A stretch of DNA of 64,000 nucleotides from Gemmatimonadaceae bacterium. GTDB lineage: Bacteria; Gemmatimonadota; Gemmatimonadetes; Gemmatimonadales; Gemmatimonadaceae. Numbering within the stretch: position 1 is the first letter of the stretch; each line of letters begins with the position of its first letter. The position numbers and the translations under genes are program-made. The notes beneath the pieces were generated by a model. It was not told the DNA's origin and made no database searches. It worked only from the letters and a program-made list of their open reading frames with translations. Positions 32,023 to 41,595 of this stretch are shown one piece after another. The DNA lies in assembly GCA_017881545.1 (NCBI GenBank), contig JADGQU010000001.1, positions 41,511 through 105,510 on the forward strand, read 5' to 3'.

Positions 32023-34652
32023 GCCGCGGCGCATCAACACCGTTGATGCAGCAGTACCGGGAGATCAAGTCGCGTCATCAAGACGCGATTCTGTTCTTCC
32101 GGATGGGTGATTTCTACGAAATGTTTTACGAAGATGCGGAAGTAGCTTCGAGAACACTCGGCCTCACGCTCACATCCAGGAACAATGGAGGCGCGAGCGC
32201 CGTGCCCCTGGCCGGGGTTCCAGTCAAAGCAGCCGGTGAGTACCTCCGTCGATTGATCCAGCACGGATTCCGGGTCTCGATCTGCGAGCAAACCGAAGAT
32301 CCGAAGTTTGCCAAGGGCATCGTGAAGCGTGAAGTGGTGGAGACCATTACTCCCGGTGCAGCGTTCTCCGACGATCTGCTCGATGGCACTCGCAACAACT
32401 ATCTGTGCGCGCTCAACCGGGACGGCGATTCGGTGGGAATCGCGGCGGCCGATCTTTCGACAGGTGAGCTCAGGCTCACGGCGACGGGAATCCGTGACTT
32501 GGAGTCCGCGCTATCGCGATTCACTCCGCGAGAAGTGATTCTCCCGCGTGGCGAGACACTCACTCAAATTCTGAAGGGCCCGGCGGGTGAGGAAGGGCCG
32601 ATGGTAACCGAGCGCGAAGCCTGGGAATTCGACAGCGCGCTTGGCCGTGATCAGCTGGTTGAACATTTTCGGGTGAGCTCGCTCGAGGCATTTGGGATCG
32701 AGAGCGGAGATGGCGCAGCCGTTGGGGCAGCGGGGGCGTTGCTCCGCTATCTCAATGAGCTGCAGCCGTCCGGCATGTCGCATCTCGCCCGCCCAAGAAT
32801 CGACCGACCGGGCGGCATTCTGCCTCTCGACGAGATGACGCGGCGAAATCTCGAGCTGGTCGAGTCGATGCGCGGTGCGGAAACTTCGGGAACACTTCTC
32901 GGAGTTCTCGACCGTACCCTCACGCCGATGGGGGCGCGGTTGCTGCGGCAATGGCTACTTGCTCCCCTCGTCAATCGAGTCGACATCGATGCGAGACTCG
33001 GCGCCGTAGATGCGCTTGGCGACGGTCTCATTCGGGGCGCGATGCGAGAGGCTCTCGATGGTGTGCGCGACATCGAACGGCTAGCGGGAAAGGCAGCGGC
33101 TGGTCGCGCCTCGCCACGCGAGCTGCGAGCACTTGGCGATTCAATCGCACGTCTACCCTCCGTCGAATCCGCGCTGGAACGAGCTCGAGCGGCGGCAACA
33201 CCCGAAAATGATGCCGCGTTCGGCAGACACGCCAGCGTGTGGGATGGCTGTGGAGATCTCTCCGATGAGATCATCCGAACACTCGTCGACAGACCGCCGG
33301 TCACGATCGGGGATGAGTCGAGCGTACGCGACGGGGTCGACAGCAAACTGGACGAATGGAGAGCTCTGCGCGACGGTGGAAAGGATGCCATTGCCAGGAT
33401 TCAGGCTGAGGAACGCGCCCGAACCGGCATCAACTCGCTCAAGGTCGGCTACAACAAAATATTCGGTTATTTCATAGAGGTGACGAACACCAACGTGCAT
33501 CTCGTTCCGAGCGACTACCAGCGGCGGCAGACGCTGGCGGGAGCGGAGCGGTATGTAACTCCTTCGCTTAAGGAATACGAAGAGCGTGTCCTTACGGCAG
33601 CGGAGCGAGTAGAGGAAAGGGAGCGTGAACTATTCGAGACGCTACGCTCGCGAGTCGGAGGCCAGATCGTTCGAATGCAGGCGGCTGCACAGATAGTCGC
33701 CGAGCTCGATGTGCTCGCGTCGCTGGCCGAGGTCGCAGCGAGGGAGGGTTACGTGCGTCCGCTGCTCACCGATGATTTCGCGCTCGAGATAACAGCTGGG
33801 CGGCATCCAGTAGTAGAGCGGATGATGCCGCGCGAGAAATTCATTCCCAACGACATCGCACTCACCGAAGATGCGCGGATGATCATTCTCACCGGACCGA
33901 ACATGGCGGGGAAATCGACGGTGCTCCGCCAGGTCGGCCTGATTGTGCTGATGGCGCAGATTGGGAGTTTCGTACCGGCAACCCGGGCACGGATCGGCGT
34001 CGTCGATCGCCTCTTCACACGGGTTGGGGCGAGCGACAATCTCGTGCGGGGCCAATCAACCTTCATGGTCGAGATGTCGGAAACGAGCGCCATTCTTCAC
34101 ACCGCGACGCGGCGAAGCCTGGTCCTGCTCGATGAGATTGGGCGTGGCACTTCGACGTATGACGGAATCTCGATCGCGTGGTCGGTGAGCGAACATCTGC
34201 ACAACGCTGTCGGGTGCAAGACGATCTTCGCGACGCACTATCATGAGCTGACGCAGCTGGCGGACAATTTAGTAGCAGTGCGAAACTATAACGTCCAAGT
34301 GCGTGAGGTCGGGGACCAGGTGCTTTTTCTCCATCGTCTACAGCCAGGCGGTGCCGATCGTTCGTATGGAATCGAGGTGGGCAGGCTGGCGGGGCTTCCC
34401 CCCACGGTTATAAAGCGGGCAACAGAGCTGCTGAGGCTGCTCGAAGCGGAACAGATCGTGCCTCGAACGGGACGCGCATCGCCGGTGCCGGCAGACGCTG
34501 GTGATAGCCAGCTGGCACTGTTTGGGGTGATGCCGCATCCTGTCGTGCAACAACTGAGAAACGTGGACCCGAATGCGATGACCCCAATTCAAGCACTCGA
34601 GCTGCTCGCCCGACTTGTCGATGAAGTCAAGCAAGAGGGAGGATCAGCTTGA
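32019..34652 (+). CDS. mutS: DNA mismatch repair protein MutS
   Basis: 877 residues from GTG 32019, which overlaps the upstream stop by 4 bp; a longer in-frame start at 31908 would lie deep in the SPOR domain. The N-terminal mismatch-binding segment FFRMGDFYEMFYEDA contains the Phe-x-Glu wedge. The C-terminal ATPase has Walker A TGPNMAGKST, Walker B LLDEIGRGTSTYDG, and TFMVEMSETSAIL. Length and order of domains are those of MutS1. It recognises base mismatches and starts repair together with MutL, which is not in the window. Confidence 0.98.
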   Translation: MSRGASTPLMQQYREIKSRHQDAILFFRMGDFYEMFYEDAEVASRTLGLTLTSRNNGGASAVPLAGVPVKAAGEYLRRLIQHGFRVSICEQTEDPKFAKGIVKREVVETITPGAAFSDDLLDGTRNNYLCALNRDGDSVGIAAADLSTGELRLTATGIRDLESALSRFTPREVILPRGETLTQILKGPAGEEGPMVTEREAWEFDSALGRDQLVEHFRVSSLEAFGIESGDGAAVGAAGALLRYLNELQPSGMSHLARPRIDRPGGILPLDEMTRRNLELVESMRGAETSGTLLGVLDRTLTPMGARLLRQWLLAPLVNRVDIDARLGAVDALGDGLIRGAMREALDGVRDIERLAGKAAAGRASPRELRALGDSIARLPSVESALERARAAATPENDAAFGRHASVWDGCGDLSDEIIRTLVDRPPVTIGDESSVRDGVDSKLDEWRALRDGGKDAIARIQAEERARTGINSLKVGYNKIFGYFIEVTNTNVHLVPSDYQRRQTLAGAERYVTPSLKEYEERVLTAAERVEERERELFETLRSRVGGQIVRMQAAAQIVAELDVLASLAEVAAREGYVRPLLTDDFALEITAGRHPVVERMMPREKFIPNDIALTEDARMIILTGPNMAGKSTVLRQVGLIVLMAQIGSFVPATRARIGVVDRLFTRVGASDNLVRGQSTFMVEMSETSAILHTATRRSLVLLDEIGRGTSTYDGISIAWSVSEHLHNAVGCKTIFATHYHELTQLADNLVAVRNYNVQVREVGDQVLFLHRLQPGGADRSYGIEVGRLAGLPPTVIKRATELLRLLEAEQIVPRTGRASPVPADAGDSQLALFGVMPHPVVQQLRNVDPNAMTPIQALELLARLVDEVKQEGGSA

Positions 34653-35200
34653 GGAACATGAGACTGAGCTTCATGGCGCTGGCGATCGTTGCCGGGTGCA
34701 AGAACGGAGACGGCTCGAGTCTGCCATTTCAAACAGTTGGCAGGCAACCGGACGTTGCGCCGGTGATGCTCAACAAGGAGCTGCCCTTCCGCTATCCGCC
34801 GGCGCTGTACGCGCAGAAAGTTCAGGGGAACGTCACGCTCCGCATTTTCATCGACCGGGAGGGAGCGATCGTATCCGACTCGACACGCATCGCGGAAACC
34901 TCCGGTTTCACCGCGCTTGATTCGGCGGCGATGAAGGGCTCGCGAGACCTGAAGTTCGAGCCGGCAAAGACACAGGGCCAGGCGGTGCCGGTATCCATTC
35001 TTTTGCCCGTGTTCTTCCGTCACCCCGATGCGCCACCACTAGCCGGCGATTCGATCATCCCGCGCGACTCCTCGACTACGACCAGCACCGCCAGCCCGAC
35101 CGATACGGCGAAGACGGACACAGCCAAGGCTTCTGCATCCAAGACAGCAGCGAAGCCGGCCGTGCGGAAAGCGACGACAAAACGCAGAACGACTCGCTGA
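34649..35200 (+). CDS. Lipoprotein with TonB C-terminal-like domain
   Basis: 183 residues from TTG 34649 (stop/start overlap with mutS) or 180 from ATG 34658. N-terminus MRLSFMALAIVAGC is a lipoprotein signal with lipobox IVAGC. The domain at residues about 45-130 (PFRYPPALYAQKVQGNVTLR, LDSAAMKGSRDLKFEPAK) is a TonB C-terminal fold. A Ser/Thr/Ala-Lys-rich tail of about 45 residues ends the protein. True TonB proteins have an inner-membrane helix and a Pro-rich linker, both missing here, so it is more likely an uncharacterised relative than an energy transducer. Confidence 0.8.
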   Translation: MRNMRLSFMALAIVAGCKNGDGSSLPFQTVGRQPDVAPVMLNKELPFRYPPALYAQKVQGNVTLRIFIDREGAIVSDSTRIAETSGFTALDSAAMKGSRDLKFEPAKTQGQAVPVSILLPVFFRHPDAPPLAGDSIIPRDSSTTTSTASPTDTAKTDTAKASASKTAAKPAVRKATTKRRTTR

Positions 35201-36594
35201 TGAAGCACGAACGCAACCGCGAGCCCTACGACAACGTTCTCGAGACCATCGGTTGGACGCCGCTGATCAGGCTGAACCAGGTCACGCGCGGAATCCGCAC
35301 TCCCGTTTATGCAAAGGCGGAATTCTTCAATCCAGGCGGCTCGGTTAAGGATCGAATCGGTCTCCCGATCATCGAGCGGGCGGAAAAGGAAGGGAAGCTC
35401 AAACCGGGCGGGACGATAGTCGAAGGCACGAGCGGGAATACAGGCGTCGGCCTCGCGATCGCAGCGGCACTCCGCGGATACAAATGCATCTTCACCATGC
35501 CGGACAAGATGTCTCAGGAAAAGGTCCGCCTGCTCAAAGCATTCGGCGCAGAGGTCATCATTACGCCGACGGCGGTTCCACCTGATCATCCCGACAATTA
35601 CGTGATGATGGCAAAGCGGATCGCGAGTGAGACCCCGAACGCCATCCTCGCCGATCAGTTCTACAACGATGCGAACCCGGAAGCTCATTACGCGACGACG
35701 GGTCCCGAGCTGTGGCAGCAGACCGGTGGCAGGATCACACACTTCGTAGCGTCGGCGGGGACGGGTGGGACGCTCACTGGCGCCGGCCGCTACCTTAAGG
35801 AGCGCAGCAAGAAGGTAAAGGTGATTGCGGGTGACCCTGCCGGCTCGATACTGGCCGAGTACTGGCGGAGTAAGGGAAAAAACAAGATCGAGGGGACGCC
35901 GTACAAGATCGAAGGAATCGGGCAGGACAAGCTTCCCGGCACGCTCGACATGAGCGTGATCGACGAGTACCACACCGTGAGCGACAAGGAATCCTTCGCG
36001 ATGGCAAGGCGTCTCACCCGCGAGGAAGGCCTGTTCGTTGGCGGATCATCCGGACTCATAACATCGGTAGCACTCAAGATCGCGCGTGAGATCGATGATC
36101 CGAACGCGATGGTGGTGACCGTCCTGTGCGACACGGGTGAACGCTATCTCTCCAAGCTCTATAGCGACGAGTGGATGCGCGAGAACCAGATGCTCGACGT
36201 CCCCAAGGTTGCACTCCACAGCGTGCTCGGCAGAAAGAATGGCGTCGCGCCCGCGGTAGTGAGCGTCCCGCCGGGCGCGACCGTGCGGCAGGCAATCGGC
36301 CTCATGAGTCTGCACGATGTCTCACAGCTTCCCGTCATGGATGGCGCGAACTGCGTGGGATCGGTGAGCGACTGGTCGGTTTCGCAGAAGAGTCTGGAGA
36401 ATCCAAAGCTGCTCGATACGACTGTCAGCGAGATCATGGATTCGCCGTTCCCGATGGTGGCGTCGGATCAGCCGGTGGACAGCGTGGTGAAGCTGCTGTC
36501 GAAGGCAAATCCCGCGGTTCTGGTGCAGGAGCATGGGGTCGTCCAGGGGATCGTCACGCGATCCGACATGCTCCATTACATGATGTCTCGATAG
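35200..36594 (+). CDS. Cystathionine beta-synthase / cysteine synthase with CBS pair
   Basis: 464 residues. PLP-dependent fold-type II domain (1-330): the Schiff-base lysine is K50 in NPGGSVKDRIG, with the substrate loop EGTSGNTGVGLA, the phosphate-binding GTGGTLTGAGR and GGSSGLIT. A C-terminal pair of CBS motifs follows (about 345-464, with SVPPGATVRQAIGLMSLHDV). This matches bacterial and eukaryotic cystathionine beta-synthases, which condense serine and homocysteine; O-acetylserine-dependent cysteine synthesis is also possible. TGATG overlap with the upstream gene suggests coupling. Confidence 0.9.
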   Translation: MKHERNREPYDNVLETIGWTPLIRLNQVTRGIRTPVYAKAEFFNPGGSVKDRIGLPIIERAEKEGKLKPGGTIVEGTSGNTGVGLAIAAALRGYKCIFTMPDKMSQEKVRLLKAFGAEVIITPTAVPPDHPDNYVMMAKRIASETPNAILADQFYNDANPEAHYATTGPELWQQTGGRITHFVASAGTGGTLTGAGRYLKERSKKVKVIAGDPAGSILAEYWRSKGKNKIEGTPYKIEGIGQDKLPGTLDMSVIDEYHTVSDKESFAMARRLTREEGLFVGGSSGLITSVALKIAREIDDPNAMVVTVLCDTGERYLSKLYSDEWMRENQMLDVPKVALHSVLGRKNGVAPAVVSVPPGATVRQAIGLMSLHDVSQLPVMDGANCVGSVSDWSVSQKSLENPKLLDTTVSEIMDSPFPMVASDQPVDSVVKLLSKANPAVLVQEHGVVQGIVTRSDMLHYMMSR

Positions 36595-36612
36595 CCAAGG
36601 AAATTCGGTCGA

Positions 36613-37611
36613 ATGAAGATTACAGTATTCATGGGCGGCACGTCGTCCGAGCGAAACGTCTCGCTCGCGTCAGGAATTCGGATCATGCAGGCATTGCGAG
36701 AGCGCGGGCACAAGGTGACGGGTCTCGATCCGGCGCGCGGGGTGATCAGTGCAACCGAAGAACGCGAGCTGAGCACGGGCAAGGTTGGAGCGGCACCACC
36801 GTCGCTGGAAACGCTATCAAAAGTCGCGGAGGGATCATTCCTCCCGAATCTCACTTCGATGAAGGAAGTGAAAGAAGCAGATGTCGCCTTCCTCGCGCTT
36901 CATGGTGGCCAGGGAGAGGATGGGACCATTCAGGCTTTGCTGGACATGGCGCACGTGAAGTACACCGGGAGCGGACATCTCGCGAGCGCCCTGGCCATGG
37001 ACAAGGATCTGTCGAAAATACTTTTCCGCGCGGCGGACGTAAAAACTGCGGATTGGCTGATGACGCCAGTGACGATCGAACAGGTTGAAGGGATGCTCGG
37101 GCTTCCGGTGGTCGTCAAACCGTCGAAAGAGGGATCCACGGTTGGTCTAACGCTGGTGAAAAAGCGCGGGGATCTTATCGCCGCCATCGAGGAAGCGAGC
37201 AAGTACGATAGCGAAGTGATGGTCGAGCGATTCGTTCCTGGCCGCGAGCTGACGGTCGGGGTGCTCGGTGACGTGGCGCTGCCGGTTGGAGAGATCATCC
37301 CCAAGCACGAGATCTACGACTACGAGTGCAAGTACACGGCAGGCATGGCGGTGGAGGAGTTTCCGGCGAAACTGTCACGCGAGGCTACTGAAAAGGTTCA
37401 GCAGCAGGCACTGGCGGCGTTCCGGTCGCTCAAGCTCCGGGGGTACGCCCGCATTGATTTCAGGCTCACCACCGAGGGCGAGTTCTACTGCCTCGAGGCA
37501 AACACGTTGCCCGGGATGACCGAGCTCAGTCTGATACCTCAAGGAGCGGCGGCGATGGGAATCACCTTCCCCGAGCTATGCGAGCGGATCGTAAAACTCG
37601 CACTCGAATAG
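36613..37611 (+). CDS. ddl: D-alanine--D-alanine ligase
   Basis: 332 residues, AAGGA about 9 nt before ATG 36613. ATP-grasp enzyme making the D-Ala-D-Ala dipeptide of peptidoglycan. Signature segments: MGGTSSERNVSLASG (N-terminal), LHGGQGEDGTIQALLD, GSGHLASALAMDKDLSK, the ATP-grasp VVKPSKEGSTVGLTLV, and ARIDFRLTTEGEFYCLEANT followed by LPGMTELSLIP. It ends the run of coupled genes that starts with the SPOR protein, so a cell-wall theme (SPOR, Ddl) is mixed with DNA repair and sulphur metabolism. Confidence 0.96.
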   Translation: MKITVFMGGTSSERNVSLASGIRIMQALRERGHKVTGLDPARGVISATEERELSTGKVGAAPPSLETLSKVAEGSFLPNLTSMKEVKEADVAFLALHGGQGEDGTIQALLDMAHVKYTGSGHLASALAMDKDLSKILFRAADVKTADWLMTPVTIEQVEGMLGLPVVVKPSKEGSTVGLTLVKKRGDLIAAIEEASKYDSEVMVERFVPGRELTVGVLGDVALPVGEIIPKHEIYDYECKYTAGMAVEEFPAKLSREATEKVQQQALAAFRSLKLRGYARIDFRLTTEGEFYCLEANTLPGMTELSLIPQGAAAMGITFPELCERIVKLALE

Positions 37612-37696
37612 ATTCCGCGGAGAAATAGGTTTCGCGGGCGGAACCCTTCGCCGAGCGCTGGGTCTTAGGATGTAGGTCTCTTAGCCGCAGGTCTGC

Positions 37697-38596
37697 ATGA
37701 GCGAGCTGTACGACACACCCGAATCTCCGCGCATGACGCGCGCTGTTCAGTGGCTCTTGGCCTTGAACATCGGTGTGTATTTCCTGCAGCTGACGCTGTT
37801 TGGACCGGATGCGGTGTATTCAGCGCTCGCCCTGGATCCGGCCCGCTTCCCCGGCAACTGGTGGACGGTAGCGACGTACATGTTCGTGCACGCGTGGCTC
37901 GCGCACCTCGCGTTCAACATGTTCACGCTCTGGATGTTCGGCCCCCGCCTCGAGCACGCGTGGGGAACCCGAATGTTCGTCCAGTTTTATCTCTGGTGCG
38001 GTCTGGGTGGGGGGATCGCGCATTTGCTTTTTGCGCAGCATTCATCGGTCATCGGTGCCTCGGGCGCTATCAGCGGAGTGCTCGTTGCATACGCGCTCCG
38101 GTGGCCCGACGAAGAGGTCTATCTTTTCGGCGTCATTCCAATGAAATCCCGCTGGCTGATCCTGGCGCTGCTCGTGATGAACATCATCTTCGCCCTGTCG
38201 CCGGGCTCACGGATCGACTGGACGGCCCACCTCGGCGGCATGGCGTTCGGGTGGATCTTTCTCAAGCTCTACTCGATGGGTGGAATCAATCGGGTGAGGG
38301 GCTGGGTTTCAGCCGTTCCGGATGAATCAGAGGACATGCCGCGGGCCGTTCCGCGCGGCAGGCCGCCGATGCGCGATCGTTCCAGCGGAGTGGACGAAGT
38401 GGTTGAGCGCAGCAACGCGGTGATTCTTCGCGAGAGCAAGCCGCTGCAACACGTGCCGAGACAGGAAACGACCAAGGAGTACGCAGCGCGGGTGAATCGC
38501 GTGCTCGACAAGATCTCGCAGCATGGAATCGAAAGCCTGACAAGAGACGAGCGGCGCCTGCTCGAGGAGATGTCGCGAAAGCTGCGCGACGAGTGA
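37697..38596 (+). CDS. Rhomboid-family intramembrane serine protease
   Basis: 299 residues. Six or so membrane helices between residues 15 and 195. The catalytic serine is S122 in GASGAISG and the histidine is H178 in DWTAHLGG; N74 in HLAFNMFTLW is the supporting residue, so the active site is complete. The C-terminal 100 residues are soluble, charged and rich in Arg/Glu (RDERRLLEEMSRKLRDE), an extension not needed for catalysis. ATG 37697 has a modest AGGT upstream. It stands 85 bp after ddl. Confidence 0.92.
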   Translation: MSELYDTPESPRMTRAVQWLLALNIGVYFLQLTLFGPDAVYSALALDPARFPGNWWTVATYMFVHAWLAHLAFNMFTLWMFGPRLEHAWGTRMFVQFYLWCGLGGGIAHLLFAQHSSVIGASGAISGVLVAYALRWPDEEVYLFGVIPMKSRWLILALLVMNIIFALSPGSRIDWTAHLGGMAFGWIFLKLYSMGGINRVRGWVSAVPDESEDMPRAVPRGRPPMRDRSSGVDEVVERSNAVILRESKPLQHVPRQETTKEYAARVNRVLDKISQHGIESLTRDERRLLEEMSRKLRDE

Positions 38597-38677
38597 TAGC
38601 GACGCCGCTCTGAGTTGTGAGGCCTGGAGGCCTCACCGCGGATTGATCCGCGCAGGTCATGGGTGCATCGTTCGAGG

Positions 38678-39082
38678 ATGCCAAAGCCAGAGCTCCTCGA
38701 GTCTTTCGACAATCCTTACGCCAACCGTGACTACGAGATCCACATGGATTGCTCCGAGTTCACATCCCTTTGTCCGCTCGGCGGCATCGAGAGCGACGCG
38801 GAGGAGCTCGCGCTGCTCACGGGAGGGGCACCCGATTTTGGAACGATTCGCATCACGTATGTTCCAGCGGCGAAGTGCCTCGAGCTGAAAAGCCTCAAGC
38901 TCTATTTATGGAGCTACAGAAACGACGGGATCTTCTACGAGCGCGCGGTCAACCGCATTCTGGACGATCTGGTCGCGGCCTCAAAGCCGAAATGGATGCG
39001 CGTCGTCGGTGACTTCAACGTTCGTGGCGGCGTGAAGTCGGTAATCACCGCAACTCACGGCAAGGCGCCATCGTCAAAGTAG
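38678..39082 (+). CDS. queF: NADPH-dependent preQ0 reductase QueF with an insertion
   Basis: 134 residues from ATG 38678; the in-frame start at 38663 is less likely. Reduces 7-cyano-7-deazaguanine to preQ1 in queuosine synthesis. Family pattern: DNPYANRDYEIHMDCSEFTS, the catalytic Cys in SLCP (C32), Asp in PDFGTI (D53), then CLELKSLKLYLWSYRNDGIF. In the unimodular QueF I know (B. subtilis), Cys and Asp are 7 residues apart (CPKTGQPD); here they are 21 apart, through a 14-residue insertion GGIESDAEELALL plus one. The remaining core is conserved, so the enzyme is probably active. It is followed by tRNA-Phe; tRNA queuosine genes are otherwise absent. Confidence 0.9.
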   Translation: MPKPELLESFDNPYANRDYEIHMDCSEFTSLCPLGGIESDAEELALLTGGAPDFGTIRITYVPAAKCLELKSLKLYLWSYRNDGIFYERAVNRILDDLVAASKPKWMRVVGDFNVRGGVKSVITATHGKAPSSK

Positions 39083-39091
39083 CTCGCGCGG

Positions 39092-39120
39092 TTGATAACG
39101 AGCACAGAGGCGTTTTAATT
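39092..39120 (+). promoter_or_regulatory. Candidate promoter of tRNA-Phe
   Basis: TTGATA (39092-39097), a 17-bp spacer and TTAATT (39115-39120), placing transcription start about 20 nt before the tRNA. The -35 is good, the -10 is weak. Confidence 0.45.
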
Positions 39121-39146
39121 GTTGCATCCGGACGCGAGTCCGATTC

Positions 39147-39219
<73 letters not shown>

Positions 39220-39225
39220 CTCTGC

Positions 39226-41475
39226 TCAAGTCCCTCCAGAAAGGGTTGTTGCAAGTCCGCTGATGAGCGTTGCCTCACGGTCGATCGCGGCGGCGGCGCG
39301 AGCAATCTCGCGATCAGCATCCTGCCACTGCCCCTGCTCGATCGCTTCGCGAACTCCTGGTATCGTCTTCACTCCGTAGCCCGTGTAAAAGCCGGGTGCG
39401 TAGAGCATGTGGACGTACCACGGCCTGTTCTTAAGTCCGTCCGGCGACGTGAGTGCGCGCTCCGCCTGAATCAGCCGGTCGTTCACACCCTTCGCGACAG
39501 CGGTGCGTCCTTCACTCACGGCGCGACTGTACGCTTTGTCATAACGCGAGGCTGCGTGGTTGAGGGAATCGTGCGCGTTGAGCAGAGGCGCAAAATTGAG
39601 CTGTGGCGCAGCCTGCTGACGTTGCGGCGCTGTCACCGGATCGCGCGGGTCGCTCGCCAGCTTGAACACACCATCATCGATCTGTTTGTTGCGCTCGGAA
39701 ATCTGTTCCGCGCGTCTGTCGCGGAGGGACTGAAGATCCTTGACGTACGTCTGGATGGTTTCCGCGAGATTTGTGAAGGCGAACGGAAGCAGATCAGCGT
39801 TCGCGAGACGCAGCACCGTGATGCCACCGGTTTGTGCGAGTGCGCGGCCGTAGACAAAGGAGGTGTCGCTGAAATGCGTGAACCAATAGAAGTCGTCGTA
39901 AATCGAATGGTAGATCCCGCCTTGATCCTCGCCGCCGTATCCAATGTCGAGCGATGCAACGCCCAGGTGATCGATGAAAGACGAGTAATCCGATCCCGAG
40001 CCGAGGGCGCTGATCCGGAGATCCTCGCGATCGCGAATATCCTTGCGGACATCCGTGGATCCGTTGAGGAGCTGCGATGCCTGCATTCGCTTCCAGGCGC
40101 TCACTCCTGTTTCGGGATCTTCGACATCCATCGCGACGCCATTGATGAATTTCTCCAGGGTGTGTGATCCGGAGACGCCGAGGAATCCTCTGCCGTTGCC
40201 ATCGCTGTTCACGTAGGCGACAGCATGCGCCTTGAGCTCGTCGGCGTGCGTCTCCGCCCACTCGGTCGACCCCAACAGCCCTGGCTCTTCGCCGTCCCAG
40301 GCGGCGTAGATGATGGTGCGCTTCGGCCGCCAGCCCTGCTTGTACAGCGCGCCCAACGCGCGCGCTTCCTCGAGCTCGGCCACGAGCCCCGATATCGGAT
40401 CCTCGGCGCCATTCACCCATGCGTCATGGTGGTTGCCGCGAATGATCCACTGGTCCGCTTCGGCGGTGCCGGCGAGTCTGGCGATTACATCGTAGAGAGT
40501 CTTCATGCCCCAGTCAGATTTGACGCGGAGATGGACGCGCGCGGGCCCCGCGCCAAGCCGATAGGTGATGGGAAGTCCACCGCGCCACGCGGATGGAGCC
40601 GCGGGACCTCCGAGAGCCGCGAGCAACGGCCGGGCATCGCCATAGGAAATGGGCAGCACCGGGATTTTGGTGATGGTGGTAGCCTGCGCGACGGTGAGGC
40701 GTTTCGCGTCCTTCGTTGCACCGACTCCCGGGGTCAGAGGATCGCCTGGATAGACAGGCATGTCCGCGACGGAGCCGCGCTGAACTCCCTGGGGTGGACG
40801 CATCGGCCCTTTGGGGAAGACGTCGCCACCGGCGTATCCATCGTCTCCCGGGTCCGAGTAGATCAGGCACCCGATCGCTCCGTGCTCGGCGGCCACCTTG
40901 GGTTTGATACCACGCCACGAACCGCCGTATTTGGCGATCACGATCGCGCCCTTGACCGAAACGCCGCGCTGCTCCAGCTCCTCGTAATCGGCGGGCACTC
41001 CATAGTTGACGAAAACGAGGGGACCGGTGACATCGCCATCGATGGAATAGGCGTTGTATGAGGGCAGTTGTTCGGACTGCTGATTTGATGTCGGGTCCTC
41101 AGGGAGCGCCGTTTCCTGGAGGGATGCCTTGAAGGTCGTCGGAGCAACGAGCTCGACGACGCGTTCGACCGGAGTTGGAAAGAGAACGTCGAAGTTCTCG
41201 ATGTGCGCATCCCATCCGTATGACTTGAACTGATTGAGAATCCACTCGGCGTTGTCCCGGTCGTAAGGGGAGCCGACGTGATGCGGGTGCGCGCTCAGCC
41301 GGCGCATGGCTTCTCTCATGCGGGCCGGATCTGGCATCGTCTTGAATCGTGCCTCCAGATCGCGTTGTGCCTGAACGGATTGCGGGAAGAATCCGCGTAA
41401 CGGTACGTCGGCCGGCGATGGCGCGAGAACGAAACCAGTTGCCGAAATCAGGAGCGAGGAGAGCAGCGTGCGCAT
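39226..41475 (-). CDS. Secreted M28 zinc peptidase, glutamate carboxypeptidase II-like
   Basis: About 749 residues. The ATG at 41475 (GGAG about 10 nt upstream) is preferred to a TTG at 41478. Signal peptide RTLLSSLLISATGFVLAPSP. PA domain (about 150-300), then the M28 catalytic core with zinc ligands in IIRGNHHDAWVNGAEDP (H351, D360), WDGEEPGLLGS (E397/E398), VNSD (D426) and YHSIYDD, and a C-terminal dimerisation domain. The same arrangement is seen in human PSMA and transferrin receptor relatives. It probably removes C-terminal Glu or other residues from peptides in the periplasm or outside the cell. Confidence 0.94.
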   Translation of the reverse strand: MRTLLSSLLISATGFVLAPSPADVPLRGFFPQSVQAQRDLEARFKTMPDPARMREAMRRLSAHPHHVGSPYDRDNAEWILNQFKSYGWDAHIENFDVLFPTPVERVVELVAPTTFKASLQETALPEDPTSNQQSEQLPSYNAYSIDGDVTGPLVFVNYGVPADYEELEQRGVSVKGAIVIAKYGGSWRGIKPKVAAEHGAIGCLIYSDPGDDGYAGGDVFPKGPMRPPQGVQRGSVADMPVYPGDPLTPGVGATKDAKRLTVAQATTITKIPVLPISYGDARPLLAALGGPAAPSAWRGGLPITYRLGAGPARVHLRVKSDWGMKTLYDVIARLAGTAEADQWIIRGNHHDAWVNGAEDPISGLVAELEEARALGALYKQGWRPKRTIIYAAWDGEEPGLLGSTEWAETHADELKAHAVAYVNSDGNGRGFLGVSGSHTLEKFINGVAMDVEDPETGVSAWKRMQASQLLNGSTDVRKDIRDREDLRISALGSGSDYSSFIDHLGVASLDIGYGGEDQGGIYHSIYDDFYWFTHFSDTSFVYGRALAQTGGITVLRLANADLLPFAFTNLAETIQTYVKDLQSLRDRRAEQISERNKQIDDGVFKLASDPRDPVTAPQRQQAAPQLNFAPLLNAHDSLNHAASRYDKAYSRAVSEGRTAVAKGVNDRLIQAERALTSPDGLKNRPWYVHMLYAPGFYTGYGVKTIPGVREAIEQGQWQDADREIARAAAAIDREATLISGLATTLSGGT

Positions 41476-41531
41476 CAATGGGTCTCCACTAGTAGGAAGT
41501 GATCTCGGTGGGAGCAGAAGGAAGCTCGTGT

Positions 41532-41566
41532 AAAAAAAAAGACGCTGGAATTTACTCCGCGTCTTT
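41532..41566 (-). terminator. Terminator of the HxlR-type gene
   Basis: On the minus strand: stem AAAGACGC/GCGTCTTT (8 bp, plus-strand 41538-41545 and 41559-41566) with a 13-nt loop, followed by a run of nine T (A tract at 41532-41540). It separates the regulator gene from the M28 gene. Confidence 0.8.
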
Positions 41567-41595
41567 CAATTCGGTCACGCAAGTCCGGTTTTGCG

